The notes: generated by a model from the letters alone, not told the origin. A DNA stretch of 64,000 bases from Ectobius pallidus (GCA_964059195.1 CAXKWD010000005.1:93261882-93325881); one strand, 5' to 3'. Shown: positions 11,529-22,973, counted from the first letter of the stretch. Numbers and translations are program-made.

Positions 11529-11754
11529 CTAGCAGGTGTCCGCGGCTTCGCCCGCGATTATTTACTCAACTGATAGATCATTTATTTATCGTGGAATGCA
11601 CTCCAAAGCCGGACTTTTAACGGTTTCAGTATAATTATTAATAGTTTAGTTTATGAATGGTTCGCGTGTAAATGTTAATTTTTTCATTATTTTGATCTTA
11701 GTTTTTAATTTTTTAATTAATTATCATGGGCGAAGCCGCCGCGGCACCTGCTAG
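11529..11754. mobile_element. Helitron fragment with two opposed 3' ends
   Basis: The left edge (11529, CTAGCAGGTGTCCGCGGC) is a Helitron 3' end on the minus strand. The right edge (...GCGGCACCTGCTAG, 11754) is the same 3' end on the + strand. About 165 bp on the right match the 3' region of the Helitron at 2791. No 5' TC end lies between them, so the unit has two terminators and no start. Confidence 0.65.
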
Positions 11755-12175
11755 TTCGTATATATTTAAGTGCCTTAAATATGTGAAAGTAAATCTGACA
11801 ACTATTCCTTTAAGACGCGATACTCATTCACATTCCACCAGACAGATGAACTTAATTGACATACCTCGTGCTAGACTTACAAAGACTCAAGAATTCTACT
11901 CACATGTTGGTCTGAAAATGTTTAATAAGACTTCTTCCTGAAGCACATCTTGTGTACTTGAAAACATTTAAATCTAAACTTTATAATTGGTTAATCGATA
12001 AACCTTTTTATAATCTAGATGAATTTTGTAACCTCCCCAATATTGATACATATTTGTAAAACATACATGTTTGTTTAGTCTGTTAGGATATTGTGTCAAT
12101 GTATGTTTTACCTCTGACGTCAACTATACAAGAATTAAAACTTGTAACTTGTTGAAAATAAACTTTGATTAACTT
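11755..12175 (+). pseudogene. LINE ORF2 C-terminus and 3'UTR (Jockey-like)
   Basis: Translation gives RRDTHSHSTRQMNLIDIPRA, RLTKTQEFYSHVGLKMFNK, then after one frameshift FKSKLYNWLIDKPFYN and a stop near 12058. This is the conserved 'HSHNTR...KTQ...G.K.YNKLP...FKS.L...L' tail of Jockey-type LINEs. A short 3'UTR ending AAATAAACTTTG follows. It starts immediately after the Helitron end at 11754, which therefore inserted into this LINE copy. Confidence 0.7.
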
Positions 12176-13917
12176 GGAAGATGTTTTGGTATGATCATCT
12201 TAACCATCAACAGTAGGCCTAAAGGCCTAACTTAAGTCTATTCAGATTTATTTTTTTATTTTTGCTATGGTAATTTTTATAATATAAGGCATATTAAATT
12301 GAATCTTCTGCGGATATTTAGGATGTTTATGGTCTTTAGAGACTGCATTCGAAGTAAACGGGAACGAGAGCTCACCGGAAAGGCAGCTACTTCAAGGTAC
12401 GGCCATACTAAGCCATTAAAATCTAAATCGACTAGAATGGAATTTACGATACTATATTCAAGCACGCTATGTTTAACACACGTAATACTTATCGGCGATC
12501 ATTTTAGTTTGGAGTAGAGTGGTTTAGCCAATTGGATTTACCGTATACTTTTTTTTTCGAATTTTGTGAAGGGTTCCAAACTGATTGTAAGAAAAAAAAT
12601 CCCTTTAGGAAGGCCTACAGGCTGAGGTAGATTTCAAAGTGCTTTTGGTTTAATTTATTATCGCTGCGCAGCACTCTTCTTTTTTAGCCTTGGCATGGCA
12701 AACCCGCAGTAATAAGAACTGAATTCGGTAAAGAGGAAGAGCCTACAATCATTTGTTTTGACAACAAGAATAGGATATAATATTCTGGGAGGCCGTGCGC
12801 AAGATCAGCAATGAATAAAATTAGCAAAGCCGCTAAACAAGACAAAATTATGATATTATAATAATTCTTTTAAGTGTTATTATTTTCGAACATTAAAATC
12901 TCGCGTCATATGAGAGCTATCAGGAAACTAGTTATTGATTTGTAGAGTACTCATCAAGAGCTTTTCAACGATACCCCACAAGACGTAGTTTCAAAAATTT
13001 CGAATTTCCATCCCCTCACCCCCACCCCCACTCGTACCCCCCAAAACCCCCGAATTGTTGGTGTCACTGTGAACTCCATAGGGAGTACTCTAGTTTATTC
13101 AAACAAAGTTTCCCTCTATACTTCATAGGGGCCGAGATATACATATTTAAAAATTTCAACCCCTTCCCCCGACCACCCCCTTGGGCCAATTTTGCTCATT
13201 GACGAACTTGTCCGAACTTTTGGGCCTAGAAATAACATATTAAAATTTGGTTCAAATATCTTCAAAATTACGGCCGCTATCGTGTAAAGATATAAATATA
13301 TATATATATATAAATATCACAATTTTTTTTTGAACGGGCGGTGGTTTCGTACTTAGGGGAGCATGAAACGTAAAGATATGAAAGAATTTTTCGAAAATCA
13401 TGACATGGTATCCATTGCAATAGGTAGATGTTTCTTCGAAATCTACCTAAAAAGAAATTGAATTTTAGGACATGACAATTTGATTGTTTGTCTAACTTAA
13501 GTCTACCCTTAAGTATTGTCAAGTATTCTGGACTAATGTTCGAAACTGTAGTAAATCAACATAAAAGCCTACTATGAGCGCCATTTGTAGTAGCCTATTA
13601 CCTGTAAACAGTCCTGTGACCTTCAGAAGTAAGGATATGGTCTGTTCTCGTTGCGATTCGATACATGAAAATGCATAAAAGGAGAAACTAATGAAGATGG
13701 CAACGTGTAGCCTATTGGAGATGGGTGAGTGAACATTGAGAAGATTATATACGTTTTTACTTGCCAGAGAATTATATTGCAGTGTCATCTAGATGAGTTA
13801 CTCCGGGGTATGCATCAAAAGCGCACACATAGGCCTATCTTTATCTAGGTTGTTATAAAAGCGCACAAGAGTAAACGTCCGCTAAATTCTAGAAATGTAT
13901 GTTACTCATGTCATGAC
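12176..13917. other. No gene recognised
   Basis: This holds short AT-rich open frames with no family motif. A C-rich tract lies at about 13010-13060, and a TA dinucleotide run at 13290-13311. I see no exon, tRNA or bounded element. Confidence 0.35.
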
Positions 13918-14995
13918 TAGACTTCGGATTTTAGGTAAAAACCTATTTTAATCCTTAAGTATATGGACGAAAACCTGTGTATGCATGTTTCATAAGTGAC
14001 TATGCCTAAAACAGATACTTTTATAAGACCTAAAACAGGCTATTTTTACGTTAGAGCCTAGTATTGCCTTTTTACTTGTTTTTCGTCTAAAGTTCAAAAT
14101 AAGTTATTTTTGTTATAAATTCTAGCATTTATTTTCAGTTCGTACTAAATTTTTAGCTCGGAATGTGCATGACACATTTGTTACGTGGTTAAATAGTAAG
14201 GAATGTTTCGTCTTCAGTATAAAAATTCCTTAGAATTCCTAAGAAAATGTAGTGTTATTCTCCCGACTCCCACATCCAGTAAAAAAAAAAAAAAAAGACC
14301 TTAGATCCTTTAAAGAGGTTGAATATGCTAGCGTGCGTAGCTTCTGGGCGCAAGGATTAGGTTTTTACTTTTGCGTGCTTGTTATCGTAATCGGGCCGTT
14401 TTTATTTTGCATATAAAGTCATATTTTGTTAATTTTCATGGTCTTGGTCATATTTCGGTCATATTCGTAATTTAACGTCATATTTCAGCTATAATTTCGG
14501 TAAAAGAGCACAGTGATGCAGTATGTGCACTAAATTGTAGACTTAATTTTTTTTTCCGAAAAAGAGTCATGAATATTTTGGTTTTACTTTAACTGAAATA
14601 TGAAGGGACAATAAGAAGTTGGCCTAATAGCACAATTATCTTATCCTCCTTGCTGTTAACAACTTCCAATAGACGTTTATTTAAAATATTTTCTATTGAT
14701 TTGCTGTGGTATCTGGAAACATTAACAGATTAGAAATTCTTTATAAAGAAACCTGAAAACCACCTGTAAAATTGTTAAAAGTGATTATCTGATGGAATTA
14801 ATGTGATGTAAGAATTTAGTGTCATTAAAAGTTTTAAATTAGAACACTTATTTTTAGATAATACGTTCTTTTATGTAGGGATATTTAGGACCTTTGGGTC
14901 ATATTTTGTCATATTTAAGGTCATATTTAGTCATTTTTAAGGTTATACTTACAGTCATATTTTCCATTTTTTAGGTAATAAACATCCGAACCCTA
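13918..14995. mobile_element. hAT-like relic with GTCATATTT subterminal repeats
   Basis: The left tip TAGACTTCGGAT and the right tip (complement TAGGGTTCGGAT) agree at 10 of 12 bases. The first ~40 bp match the left end of the hAT element at 22974 (GGTAAAAACCTATTTT against GGTTTTTACCTATTTT). Repeated GTCATATTT words lie at 14420-14500 and 14890-14960. The 8-bp flanks do not match, so it may be two partial copies. Confidence 0.4.
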
Positions 14996-16129
14996 CAGAA
15001 AAGCATTAAGGGAGAACACGTCCCCCCTGCCCCTCTCTCTAAAGTCGTCCATGCTTAAAAATAATCATAATAATAATAATAGTAATAGTAATAATAATAA
15101 TAAATAAATAAACTAGAAATTTTCCGCGCCTGTCTCGAATTATTCTGTTTGTTCTATTATCGTAAGTGAGGATCTCTCTAAAAAAATATTACTTAAAATT
15201 GTTGCTGTTTTACTTTATAAAAGGACAGCATAATAGGCTGTTTCTGTCCGTGTTAAAATACAGCGAAAAAATATGTAAAACGAAACTTCTTGAGTCTTTG
15301 CATTCCTTTTAGGTCTGACAAAAATTTTCCATGTCATGAAAGACGTAATTGAAGTGATGGTCGATATTTCAGACACATAAGGAAATTGCCTTCCATGTTT
15401 ACAATCGGCAAAGAGAACCTTCTCTGAGTACAGTCTCTTAAAGTAAAAATAGAAAGGCACAGCTGACAAATACTATTCCAAGAGAATGCGAGCGATGTGA
15501 ACTCATGGAAGTTTACTTTCTCTATTCTGTCTGTTTGGGTGGAACACTTGGATAAGCACTGGCTTTCTATCCTCACATTCGCGGGAGCGATCCCAGCCCA
15601 GTTCGATGATGTTTGTGTGCATAAATCATCAGTCCCGTGTCTGTAGATTTACAAATACGTCAGATAACTCTACGAGACGAAATTCGGCAACTCCCGGCTA
15701 TCATCGGGAGTTGCTAAATTCGGAATATTAGCGGTGGTTGCGAAATTCGGCATATCATCGGTGGATGCAGGCCTAAGTTGCAGTACACAATAGATATTAA
15801 ATAAGCGTTATCAAATCTTCCGCTTTATTGGTAGGCCTACTGATGACAGAGGAAGCTTTGTTGTCGCATGTTTTATTCGAGTTTGTTTATATTCCTTGCA
15901 GGTAATCATGTAAACTTGCTCTTAATTGTACTACAATTTACATAAATTATATTTATTATTATTATTTATTTATTTTTGTTATTATTAATTTCAGAAATTG
16001 CTGCAACGATTTTGTTTCGTGTAATAACCGCTTCTTAAGTTGTGTATGACACTTATTTTTGTAGAAATTTTTATCCTTGGGCTAATTATGAGCTATCTGT
16101 CTTTATCATAACAACACTGTAGTTGCTAA
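14996..16129. other. No gene; ATT microsatellite and short imperfect repeats
   Basis: An imperfect (AAT)n tract occupies about 15064-15110. Bases 15675-15765 contain three imperfect copies of an AATTCGGCA-containing unit. Nothing else is recognised. Confidence 0.4.
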
Positions 16130-16665
16130 GTCATCATTGTCTGAAATCTCGATGTTGCATTTTGATGTTACCAGAAATTCATGTATCATAAAGTAGAACA
16201 TTGTTGCATTTTTGATGTTAAGATAATTTCATAAATTAGAATTTAAAATAATGTAAAATTTTCAAGTGTTTTTCCCCCTTTCATTGCATTTAGTTTTTCA
16301 TCAGGGCTAATTTTCGAGATTTATATATCTATTAGTAATTCTTGCAATTGTCAATTTATTGAAATCATTAAGCCTGCTATATATCATTACTTACTTACTC
16401 AATGGCAATAGACAATTCCTAAGCAAGCTAAAGGAATATTATCTATTTTAAAGAACCCGAAGGTTCATTGTCGCGCTTACCTGAGCCCGCCATTCAACCC
16501 TATTCTGTGCTATCTCCAACCATCCCTCGCAAATCCTACTTCCCTTAGATCTATTCTAATATTATCCTCCCACCTATGTGTAGATCTTCGAAGTGGTATT
16601 TTCCTTTTTGGTCTCCCAGTCAATATTTTTATTTATCATTGCATAATTAATAAATTTTGACAAAA
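16130..16665. repeat. Tandem duplication, copy 1 (empty site)
   Basis: This 536-bp segment is followed directly by a second copy starting at 16666 (both begin GTCATCATTGTCTGAAATCT). It contains a minus-strand LINE 3' tail at 16388-16620. The position matching the MITE insertion in copy 2 (near GAGATTTATATATCTATT, about 16316) is uninterrupted, so it preserves the pre-insertion state. Confidence 0.85.
16388..16620 (-). pseudogene. LINE 3'-end fragment (duplicated)
   Basis: On the minus strand this encodes the degenerate RWEDNIRIDLREVGF...DGW...AQNRVEWRAQ...MNLRV tail. A 3' terminus with GACAATTCC/GGAATTGTC words follows, with a (TAAG)n-type microsatellite tail (TGAGTAAGTAAGTAATG). It is the same family as 11105-11527. 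Confidence 0.7.
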
Positions 16666-17425
16666 GTCATCATTGTCTGAAATCTCGATGTTGCATTTTG
16701 ATGTTACCAGAAATTCAGGTATCATGAACTAGAACATTGTTGCGTTTTGATATTAAGATATTTCATAAATTAGAATTTAAAATGATGTAAAGTTTTTGAG
16801 TGTTTTTCCCCCCTTTCACTGAATTTAGTTTTTCATCAGGGCTAATTTTCGAGATATATATGGTCGGTACAACGCCAAAGTGAACTAAGCGCCAATTGTC
16901 AAAATATAGACTATTGGTAGTCCATGGTGCAGATTTTGATATCCTACGGTCTGCAATAACGAACTAAGCGATACTACGATAGTAAAATCAGTTGAGAAAA
17001 AAGGAAATTTCGTTTTGATCAAGATTTTTTTACAACACTCAAACTTCAACTTCAGTTTTCTCAAAATATGGAGTTTGGCGCTTAGTTCACTTTGGTGTTG
17101 TACCGACCATATCTATTCGTAATTCTTGCAATGTCAATGTAATTAAGTCTGCTATATATCATTACTTACTTACTCAATGGCAATAGACAATTCCTAAGCA
17201 AGCTAAAGGAATATTATCTATTTTATGGAACCCGAAGGTTCATTGTCGCGATTACCTGAGCCCGCCATTCAACCCTATTCTGTGCTAACTCCAACCATCC
17301 CTCGCCAATTCTACTTCTCTTAGATGTATCCTAATATTATCCTCCCACCTATGTGAAGATCTTCGAAGTGGTATTTTCCTTTCGGATCTCCCAGTCAATA
17401 TTTCAATATATCATTGCATAATTAA
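16666..17425. repeat. Tandem duplication, copy 2 (filled site)
   Basis: Second copy of the 536-bp unit, interrupted by a 249-bp MITE at 16861-17109. It includes the second minus-strand LINE tail (about 17158-17400). Base differences between copies are scattered, so the duplication is not very recent. Confidence 0.85.
16861..17109. mobile_element. 249-bp Tc1/mariner-type MITE
   Basis: The ends TGGTCGGTACAACGCCAAAG and their complement CTTTGGTGTTGTACCGACCA form a TIR of about 33 bp. A TA dinucleotide flanks each side (16859-16860 and 17110-17111), and the sister copy at about 16316 shows the empty site. It has no coding capacity. Confidence 0.85.
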
Positions 17426-17860
17426 ATATTAGTACATTAAATTTTGACTAAATTTAAATTTAGACATGATTATTTAGACATACTAATCATAATGATGTTA
17501 TAAAACCAAAAATTATTATAAACTAAGCATCTTTTAATTTATTTTTCGTACAAAATGTTGCTGGGAAACATTTAAAAATGTACATCATTCTTGCATTATT
17601 TTGTTTCCTTGGAATTGCTTGGTATAAGCCAAAAGAAAATTTAAGAGTTGCAATAAAGTTCTTCCTGTTGAAGTATGGCAGAAAGGAACATAATTCCAGA
17701 AGCAAGTGATAAATCCAGGGATCACGCACAGAGATTTTTAGTAACCTCCTGAATGCATTTATAGCTATGTATTTTTGAATCTGATGTACCTTGTACAGGT
17801 AAATATTTTTTATGTAAAAACATCAAACTTCAAAATTTCACAAAATCTTCCAATTTTTAC
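17426..17860. other. No recognisable feature
   Basis: AT-rich sequence with no motif-bearing open frame. Confidence 0.35.
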
Positions 17861-17904
17861 TTTCTTGCACATTAGGCCAGGTGATATAGGATTTGTAGGC
17901 TAAT

Positions 17905-18240
17905 TAATTCCCAGAAGGCTGGAAATAGTTTTAATCTCTTCACTTTCATGTAAAAAGAGTTTATTGAAGTTTTCACCAATTTTTTCCTTGAGCTGTATGA
18001 AGGGTATCCCAAAAACCTAGAAATTTCCAGAATTATTTTTCAGTTTTTCACTAATAACTTCTAAACAATGCATTTCTAGGAAAATGTTACTCTTTTGTAA
18101 GTCAAAGTACATAAAATTATGTATGCAATGCGCACCATATATTTGAAAATATGTCAAGTTCGTTAGATAGATATGCAATTTCAAAGAACGACCATTTTTT
18201 CCATTTAAAAAAAATCATATTTGGATTTTTAAACCTTATA
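17905..18240. repeat. Left arm of a large inverted repeat
   Basis: The segment reads ...AATTCCCAGAAGGCTGGAAA..., then GGGTATCCCAAAAACCTAGA..., then CAAAGTACATAAAATT. It is matched in inverted orientation by 22170-22510. The arms are diverged but clearly alignable over more than 300 bp. Confidence 0.75.
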
Positions 18241-18568
18241 ATATGTTTGTACATCCTGTAGTATAAAATGTTGTTATGAGACCATATATGTGAACACTGA
18301 TACAACAATTTTCAACGAACTTCTACTATTTCATTCCTGCTGGCAAACCCAAAAAAAAAAAAAATTTGGTTAATCAAGGTATTTGAAATTATAAACGCAC
18401 ATTGCCATGTAAATATGTAATTAAAACGCAAAAAGTTGACTTAAAGTACATAAAGTTTGGATGTAAGGTTTAATATGTAGGTAATTGAAAAAATTTTGAA
18501 AAAGAAGCAATAATAAAAATGAAAAATAATAACAACACAAAGTTGGAAGTAGACGCTGACTAGAACAA
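18241..18568. other. AT-rich spacer inside the inverted repeat
   Basis: No feature recognised. It includes a 14-A run at about 18351-18364. Confidence 0.35.
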
Positions 18569-19790
18569 TTAGTCCAATTGAAGGTCCTTGTCATCCAGAA
18601 GGTCTTCTAATTTGTCGTCATTGTTATTCAAGTTTGGTTCGTCATTAATTTCATCTGGTGTATTGGTCGCAGTTATAGCATATTGGGAAACATTTCGTCC
18701 CTTGCTTCCTGCAACCACAAGCATTTCGGTACACTTTCAAACACTTGCAGGCAGTATTAGTAATCATTTTCTGCAGAGCTTGTTCACTTGAGTTGTTGGG
18801 AGCAGCCCATGCTTAGTAACTTTCCAACCCCATTGAACTAGGTCCATCAAATGACCATTCCACAAATTAATTTGTAGGAAATCCCCCCATTGGGCACTGT
18901 TGAGCAGCTTCTTCACTTGAAGGAATTGTAGTCAACTTGAAAGAATTCTGTACTAAGGATTTGGAAAAGTTTAAAGCGTGTTTCATTCAGAGAGGAAGAT
19001 TGAAGAAACATTCAAGCATACTGAGCAGCAATTACTTTTATGCCGGCAACACCAACTTCATCTATAGTCACATCACGATTTTTAAATATCTTGACAGTCC
19101 TTGGTACCTCTGTATCTTTGTCGTAAAGGTTTTCCAACCATCTTATCCTGTCTGAAAAAATGAAAGATGTTGATTCGCATCCGTTGAAAGCATGAAGAAA
19201 TAATATATTTGTTTAACTTTGTTTGACATTTTTCAAACAAAGGCTATCTCTGAGTTTCCTTTTTTAGGCTTCATAAAAAATGGATCGCTATTAGGAGCTA
19301 ATGCATTAATAATTACTAGAAGATATATCTATTCTCCTACCATAATTACACATTCAGAGTGTGTAGCATTTTCTACATCCCTTCTGACTATAGTTGTGTC
19401 AACATCCTCTGCAACTTGTTCGACAGCGATATTTTCATCTGCAGATTTCGCTGCAATAAACTTGTTCCTTCCAAGGTGTTCTGCAGATTTTGTGCTCTTC
19501 TCTATAGGGTCTTCTGGATAGTCATCAAATACTATGATTGAACGCACTCCGAAGTATTTTTTAGATACTCTACGTATTTGTTGAGGACTCCAGAGAACTT
19601 TTCTCTCAACTCCCACAGTACTTGGTGAAGTAGGAAACTGCCGTCAATCACATGGAGAGCACTTCGGATGTTTGACGGGGTGTCCAGTGGTTCAAACAAA
19701 TCATAGTTAATATATTGACGTGATTTTCTCATCATTCCTTGTTCATCAAATAAAGAGGGTGGGCAAGGAGCCAGTTCATATGTAAAGTAA
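18569..19790 (-). pseudogene. Decayed PIN-like / Cys-rich multicopy protein gene
   Basis: Read right to left, pieces in changing frames follow one gene order. They are ELAPCPPSLFDEQG (about 19780-19738), RQYINYDLFEPLDTPSNIR and VIDGSFLLHQVLW (19735-19630), and KYFGVRSIIVFDDYPEDP with KSTKSAEHLGRNK (about 19565-19455). Next come AEDVDTTIVRRDVENATH and a VGE motif, then after a stop LLVIINALAP and FFMKPKKGNSEIAF (about 19330-19215). A GWKTF region follows, then the Cys-rich ACGCRKQGTKCFPICYNC (about 18730-18680) and an acidic tail ending at TAA 18569. Many stops and frameshifts are present. I recognise an arthropod multicopy family with an N-terminal PIN-like acidic core and C-terminal cysteines, of unknown role. 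It lies inside a large inverted repeat, so it may be transposon-borne. Confidence 0.65.
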
Positions 19791-19961
19791 TTTCTGAGTT
19801 AGGATTCTGTTTTGTGTGTGTGTGTGTGAAATGCAATTCTCCTGAAAATTATGTATGGGTCTATTGGAATTACATAAACTGTATGCCCATTGTTGCGCTT
19901 CTGTTGCGTGACCTGATATGGTTTTTACATAAATTTTGGTGTTACTGTTATGTTAAAAAGT
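19791..19961. repeat. (GT)n tract leading into the minisatellite
   Basis: A short GT run at about 19812-19828 is followed by unique-looking sequence up to the G/T-rich array. Confidence 0.5.
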
Positions 19962-20785
19962 GGGGTTGGTGGTTGGTGGGTGGTGGTGGGTGGTGGTTGG
20001 TGGTGGTGGTTGTTGGAGGTTGGTGGGTGGTGGTTGTTGGTGGGTGGTGGTTGTTGGTGGGAGGTGGTTGTTGGTGGTTGGTGGGAGGTGGTGGGGTGGT
20101 GGGAGGTGGTTGGTTGATTGGTTGGTAGCTGGTTGAATGTTGGTTGGTGGTTGGTTGGATGTTGGTTGATTGCTTGGTGGTTGGATGTTGGTTGGTGGTT
20201 GGTTGGATGTTGGTTGATTGGTTGGTGGTTGGTTGATTGGTAGGTGGTTGGTTGGATGTAGGTTGATTGGTTGGTGGTTGGTTGGATTTTGGTTGATTGG
20301 TTGGTGGTTGGTTGGATTTTGGTTGATTGGTTGGTGGTTGGTTGATTGGTTGGTGGTTGGTTGGGTGGTGGTTGGTTGGTTGGTTGGTTGGTGGTGGTTG
20401 GTTGGTTGGTTGGTGGTGGTTGGTTGGTTGGTGGTGGTTGGTTGGATGTTGGTTGGTTGGATGTTGGTTGGTTGGTTGGTGGTGGTTGGTTGGATGTTGG
20501 TTGGTTGGTTGGTGGTGGTTGGTTGGATGTTGGTTGGTGGTGGTGGTTGGTTGGTTGGTTGGTGGTGGTTGGTTGGTTGGTTGGTGGTGGTTGGTTGGTG
20601 GTGGTTGGTTGGATGTTGGTTGGTTGGTGGTGGTTGGTTGGTTGGATGTTGGTTGGTGGTTGTTGGTTGGATGTTGGTTGGTGGTGGTTGGTGGTGGTTG
20701 GTTGGTGGTGATTGGGTGATGGTGGTTGGTTGGTGGTGGTTTTTGGTTGGTGGGGGTTGTTGGTTGGTGGTGGTTGTTGGTTGGT
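19962..20785 (+). repeat. G/T-rich minisatellite (TTGG / GGTGG units)
   Basis: The + strand is almost only G and T over ~820 bp. It starts with GGTGG/TGGTGGGTGG units. Next come TTGGTTGATTGG and TTGGATGTTGG units, then TTGGTTGGTGGTGG units. All three + frames stay open (WLVGGGW-type repeats) because TAA/TAG/TGA are nearly absent. These frames are artefacts of composition. The many GG pairs give two-tier G-quadruplex potential. Confidence 0.95.
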
Positions 20786-21101
20786 GATAGTAGTAGTTAG
20801 TAGTAGTTAGTAGTTAGTAGTAGTTAAGTAGTAGGTTGTAGTAGTTAGTAGTAGTAGTTAGTGGTTGGTGGTTGGTGGTTGTTGGTTAGTAGTAGTAGTT
20901 AGTAGTAGTTAGTAGTTAGTAGTAGTACTAGTTAGTAGTAGTAGTAGTTAGTTTGTAGTTAGTTTGTAGTAGTTAGTTAGTAGTTAGTTTTTAGTAGTTA
21001 GTTAGTAGTTAGTAGTAGGTAGTAGTAAGTAATTAGTAGTACTTGGTAGTAGTTAGTAGGTGGTAGTTGGTAGTTAGTAGTTGGTAGTAGTTAGTAGTAG
21101 T
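20786..21101 (+). repeat. TAG/TTAG trinucleotide-type array
   Basis: Repeated AGTAGTAGTTAG units continue directly from the G/T-rich array. They grade by GGTTGG to AGTTAG replacement and end at the LINE 3' terminus at 21102. Confidence 0.9.
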
Positions 21102-21190
21102 ACTTAATTGCTCAATTGTAATAGACAATTCCTAAGCAATCTAAAGGTTTATTATCTATTTTATGGAATCCGGAGTTCAATACCGCGCTT
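21102..21190 (-). pseudogene. LINE 3' terminus between two arrays
   Basis: TTGCTCAATTGTAATAGACA and AATTCCTAAGCAATCTAAAG match the LINE tail at 16395-16480. On the minus strand it keeps only the last ~90 bp of the LINE. Its 3' microsatellite side faces the TAG/TTGG arrays, and its inner side faces the A-rich array. Confidence 0.7.
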
Positions 21191-22085
21191 AAAAAATCCA
21201 AACAATAAAAAAATCAAAGATCCAGAATTTCAAAAAATGCAGAATTCCAAAATTAAAAAATCAAAGATCCAAAATTAAAAAGTCTCAAAATTAAAAATCC
21301 CAAAATTTAAAAAATAAAAAAACCAAAATTAATAATCCAAATATCCAAAATTTAAAAAATAAAAAAATTAAAAATCCAAAATTTAAAAAATTAAAAAATT
21401 AAAAATCCAAAATTTAAAAAATAAAAAATTCAAATTTTAAAAATAAAAAAAATAAAAATATTACAAAATCGAAAATCCAAAATTGAACAAATCTAAAAAT
21501 CCAAAAGTAAAAAACGAAAATCCAAAATTCAAAAGTCCAAAAAATAAAAAATTCAAAGAATAAAAATTAAGAAAATCCAAAATTTAAAAATTAAAAGATC
21601 AAAAATTTAAAAATCCAAAAGTCCAAAATTTAAAAATTAAAAAATCCAAAATTGAAAAGATCTAAATATCCAAAATTTAAAAATCAATAATCTAAAATTT
21701 TAAAAAACAAAAAATAAAAATTTCAAAGATCCAAAATTTAAAAAATAAATAATAAAACGTTCCAAAATTAAAGAATTTAAAGATCCAAAATTTTAAAAAT
21801 AAAAAATCCAATATAAAAATAAAAAATTAAAAAATCCAAATTTCCAAAATAAAAAAAAATTAAAATAAAAAAATCCACAATTTAAAAAATCCAAAAATAA
21901 AAAATTCAAAGATTGAAAATTTAAAAAAATTCAACATTAAAAATTCATAGATCCAAAATTTAAAAAAAACAAAATCCAAAATTTAGAAAGTCCAAAAACC
22001 CAATATTAATAAGTCCAATAACCCAATATTAAAAGTTAAATAATGCAAAATTGAAAAAAAAGTCCCTTAATCAAAAATTGGAAAA
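21191..22085 (+). repeat. A-rich AAAATCCAAAATT cryptic tandem array
   Basis: About 900 bp of degenerate units around AAAATCCAAAATTTAAAAA. The + strand has almost no G, so strand composition is strongly skewed. No coding capacity. Confidence 0.9.
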
Positions 22086-22169
22086 ATAAAATTTAAAACA
22101 AGTTTCACTTATGTCGCGTGGCGTTCCACGCACACTTTTTTTCTCCCTTCATATAATACATTTTATATT

Positions 22170-22510
22170 GTGAAAATAAGTTTTACAAATTCAAAACATG
22201 TTTTTTTTGTTAAAAGGGAAAAATTATCATTCTTTGAACTCTGATATCTTCTTAACGACTTATTAATTAATATAATGTGTGCATGAGATGCAGAATTTTA
22301 TGTACTTTGTTTTATAAACGAGTGAAATTCTCTTAGGAATTCATCGTTTAGGAATTATTAGTAAAAAACTGAAAAACGTCCTAAAAGTTCTAGGTTTTTG
22401 GGACACCCAGCATACAGCACTTGCCAAAAATTAGTGCAAACTTCAATAAACTCTTTCTTACATGGAAATGAAGAGATTAAAACCATTTCAAGCATTCTGG
22501 GAATTAGTTA
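22170..22510. repeat. Right arm of the large inverted repeat
   Basis: The complement of this segment aligns with 17905-18240, including GTTCTAGGTTTTTGGGACAC against the left arm's complement and the TTCCCAGAATGCTTGAAA block. Confidence 0.75.
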
Positions 22511-22639
22511 TCCTGCACCCCTTATTTCGTCCAATCTTATCATGCCTATATACATGGTACAGAGAAAGGCCATGGTTATGGCTAGAAACTCAGCTTTTAT
22601 GTAGTAGTGATGATTTGCCATTTAAAAATCATGTGACCA

Positions 22640-22825
22640 TTAATTAGTTATTCTGGTACCGGTCAACTGATTTGGTCCAAAATGAATAGGCTTCTTTCCA
22701 TGGACGTTATAAATGCATATACAAATTTCATGAAAATCAATAAAGTGTATTCAAGTTATCGTGCATACAGACACATGGACATTTTCCGACATTTTCCTGA
22801 CTACCACACAATCTCAGAAGTGTAG
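22640..22825. repeat. Dispersed repeat with CTGGTACCGGTCAAC start
   Basis: Similar to 27890-28080. Shared blocks include CTGGTACCGGTCAAC, TTATAAATGCATATAC and a GTGCATACARACACAT tail. Class unknown; the style resembles the ends of non-autonomous Helitron-type repeats. Confidence 0.6.
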
Positions 22826-22973
22826 ATATAAATATATAATTAATACATGACGTAGGATTATTAGATTTATAATTTAGAATAGTCACTTGATCAATCTAGA
22901 AAAAATGTCAGAAAATTTTAATTCCTTATAGTTAAAAATAATTTCATCCTATGAACATCTGATTTGTGATTAC

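Noticed and set aside
13918..14995. Confident hAT element with target duplication
   Set aside because: Tips are similar, but the flanking 8-mers (GTCATGAC and CAGAAAAG) differ, so it is reported only as a probable relic.
20218..20787. Long Trp/Leu/Val/Gly-rich open frames
   Set aside because: All three + frames are open because the G/T-rich minisatellite lacks stop codons. Not a gene.
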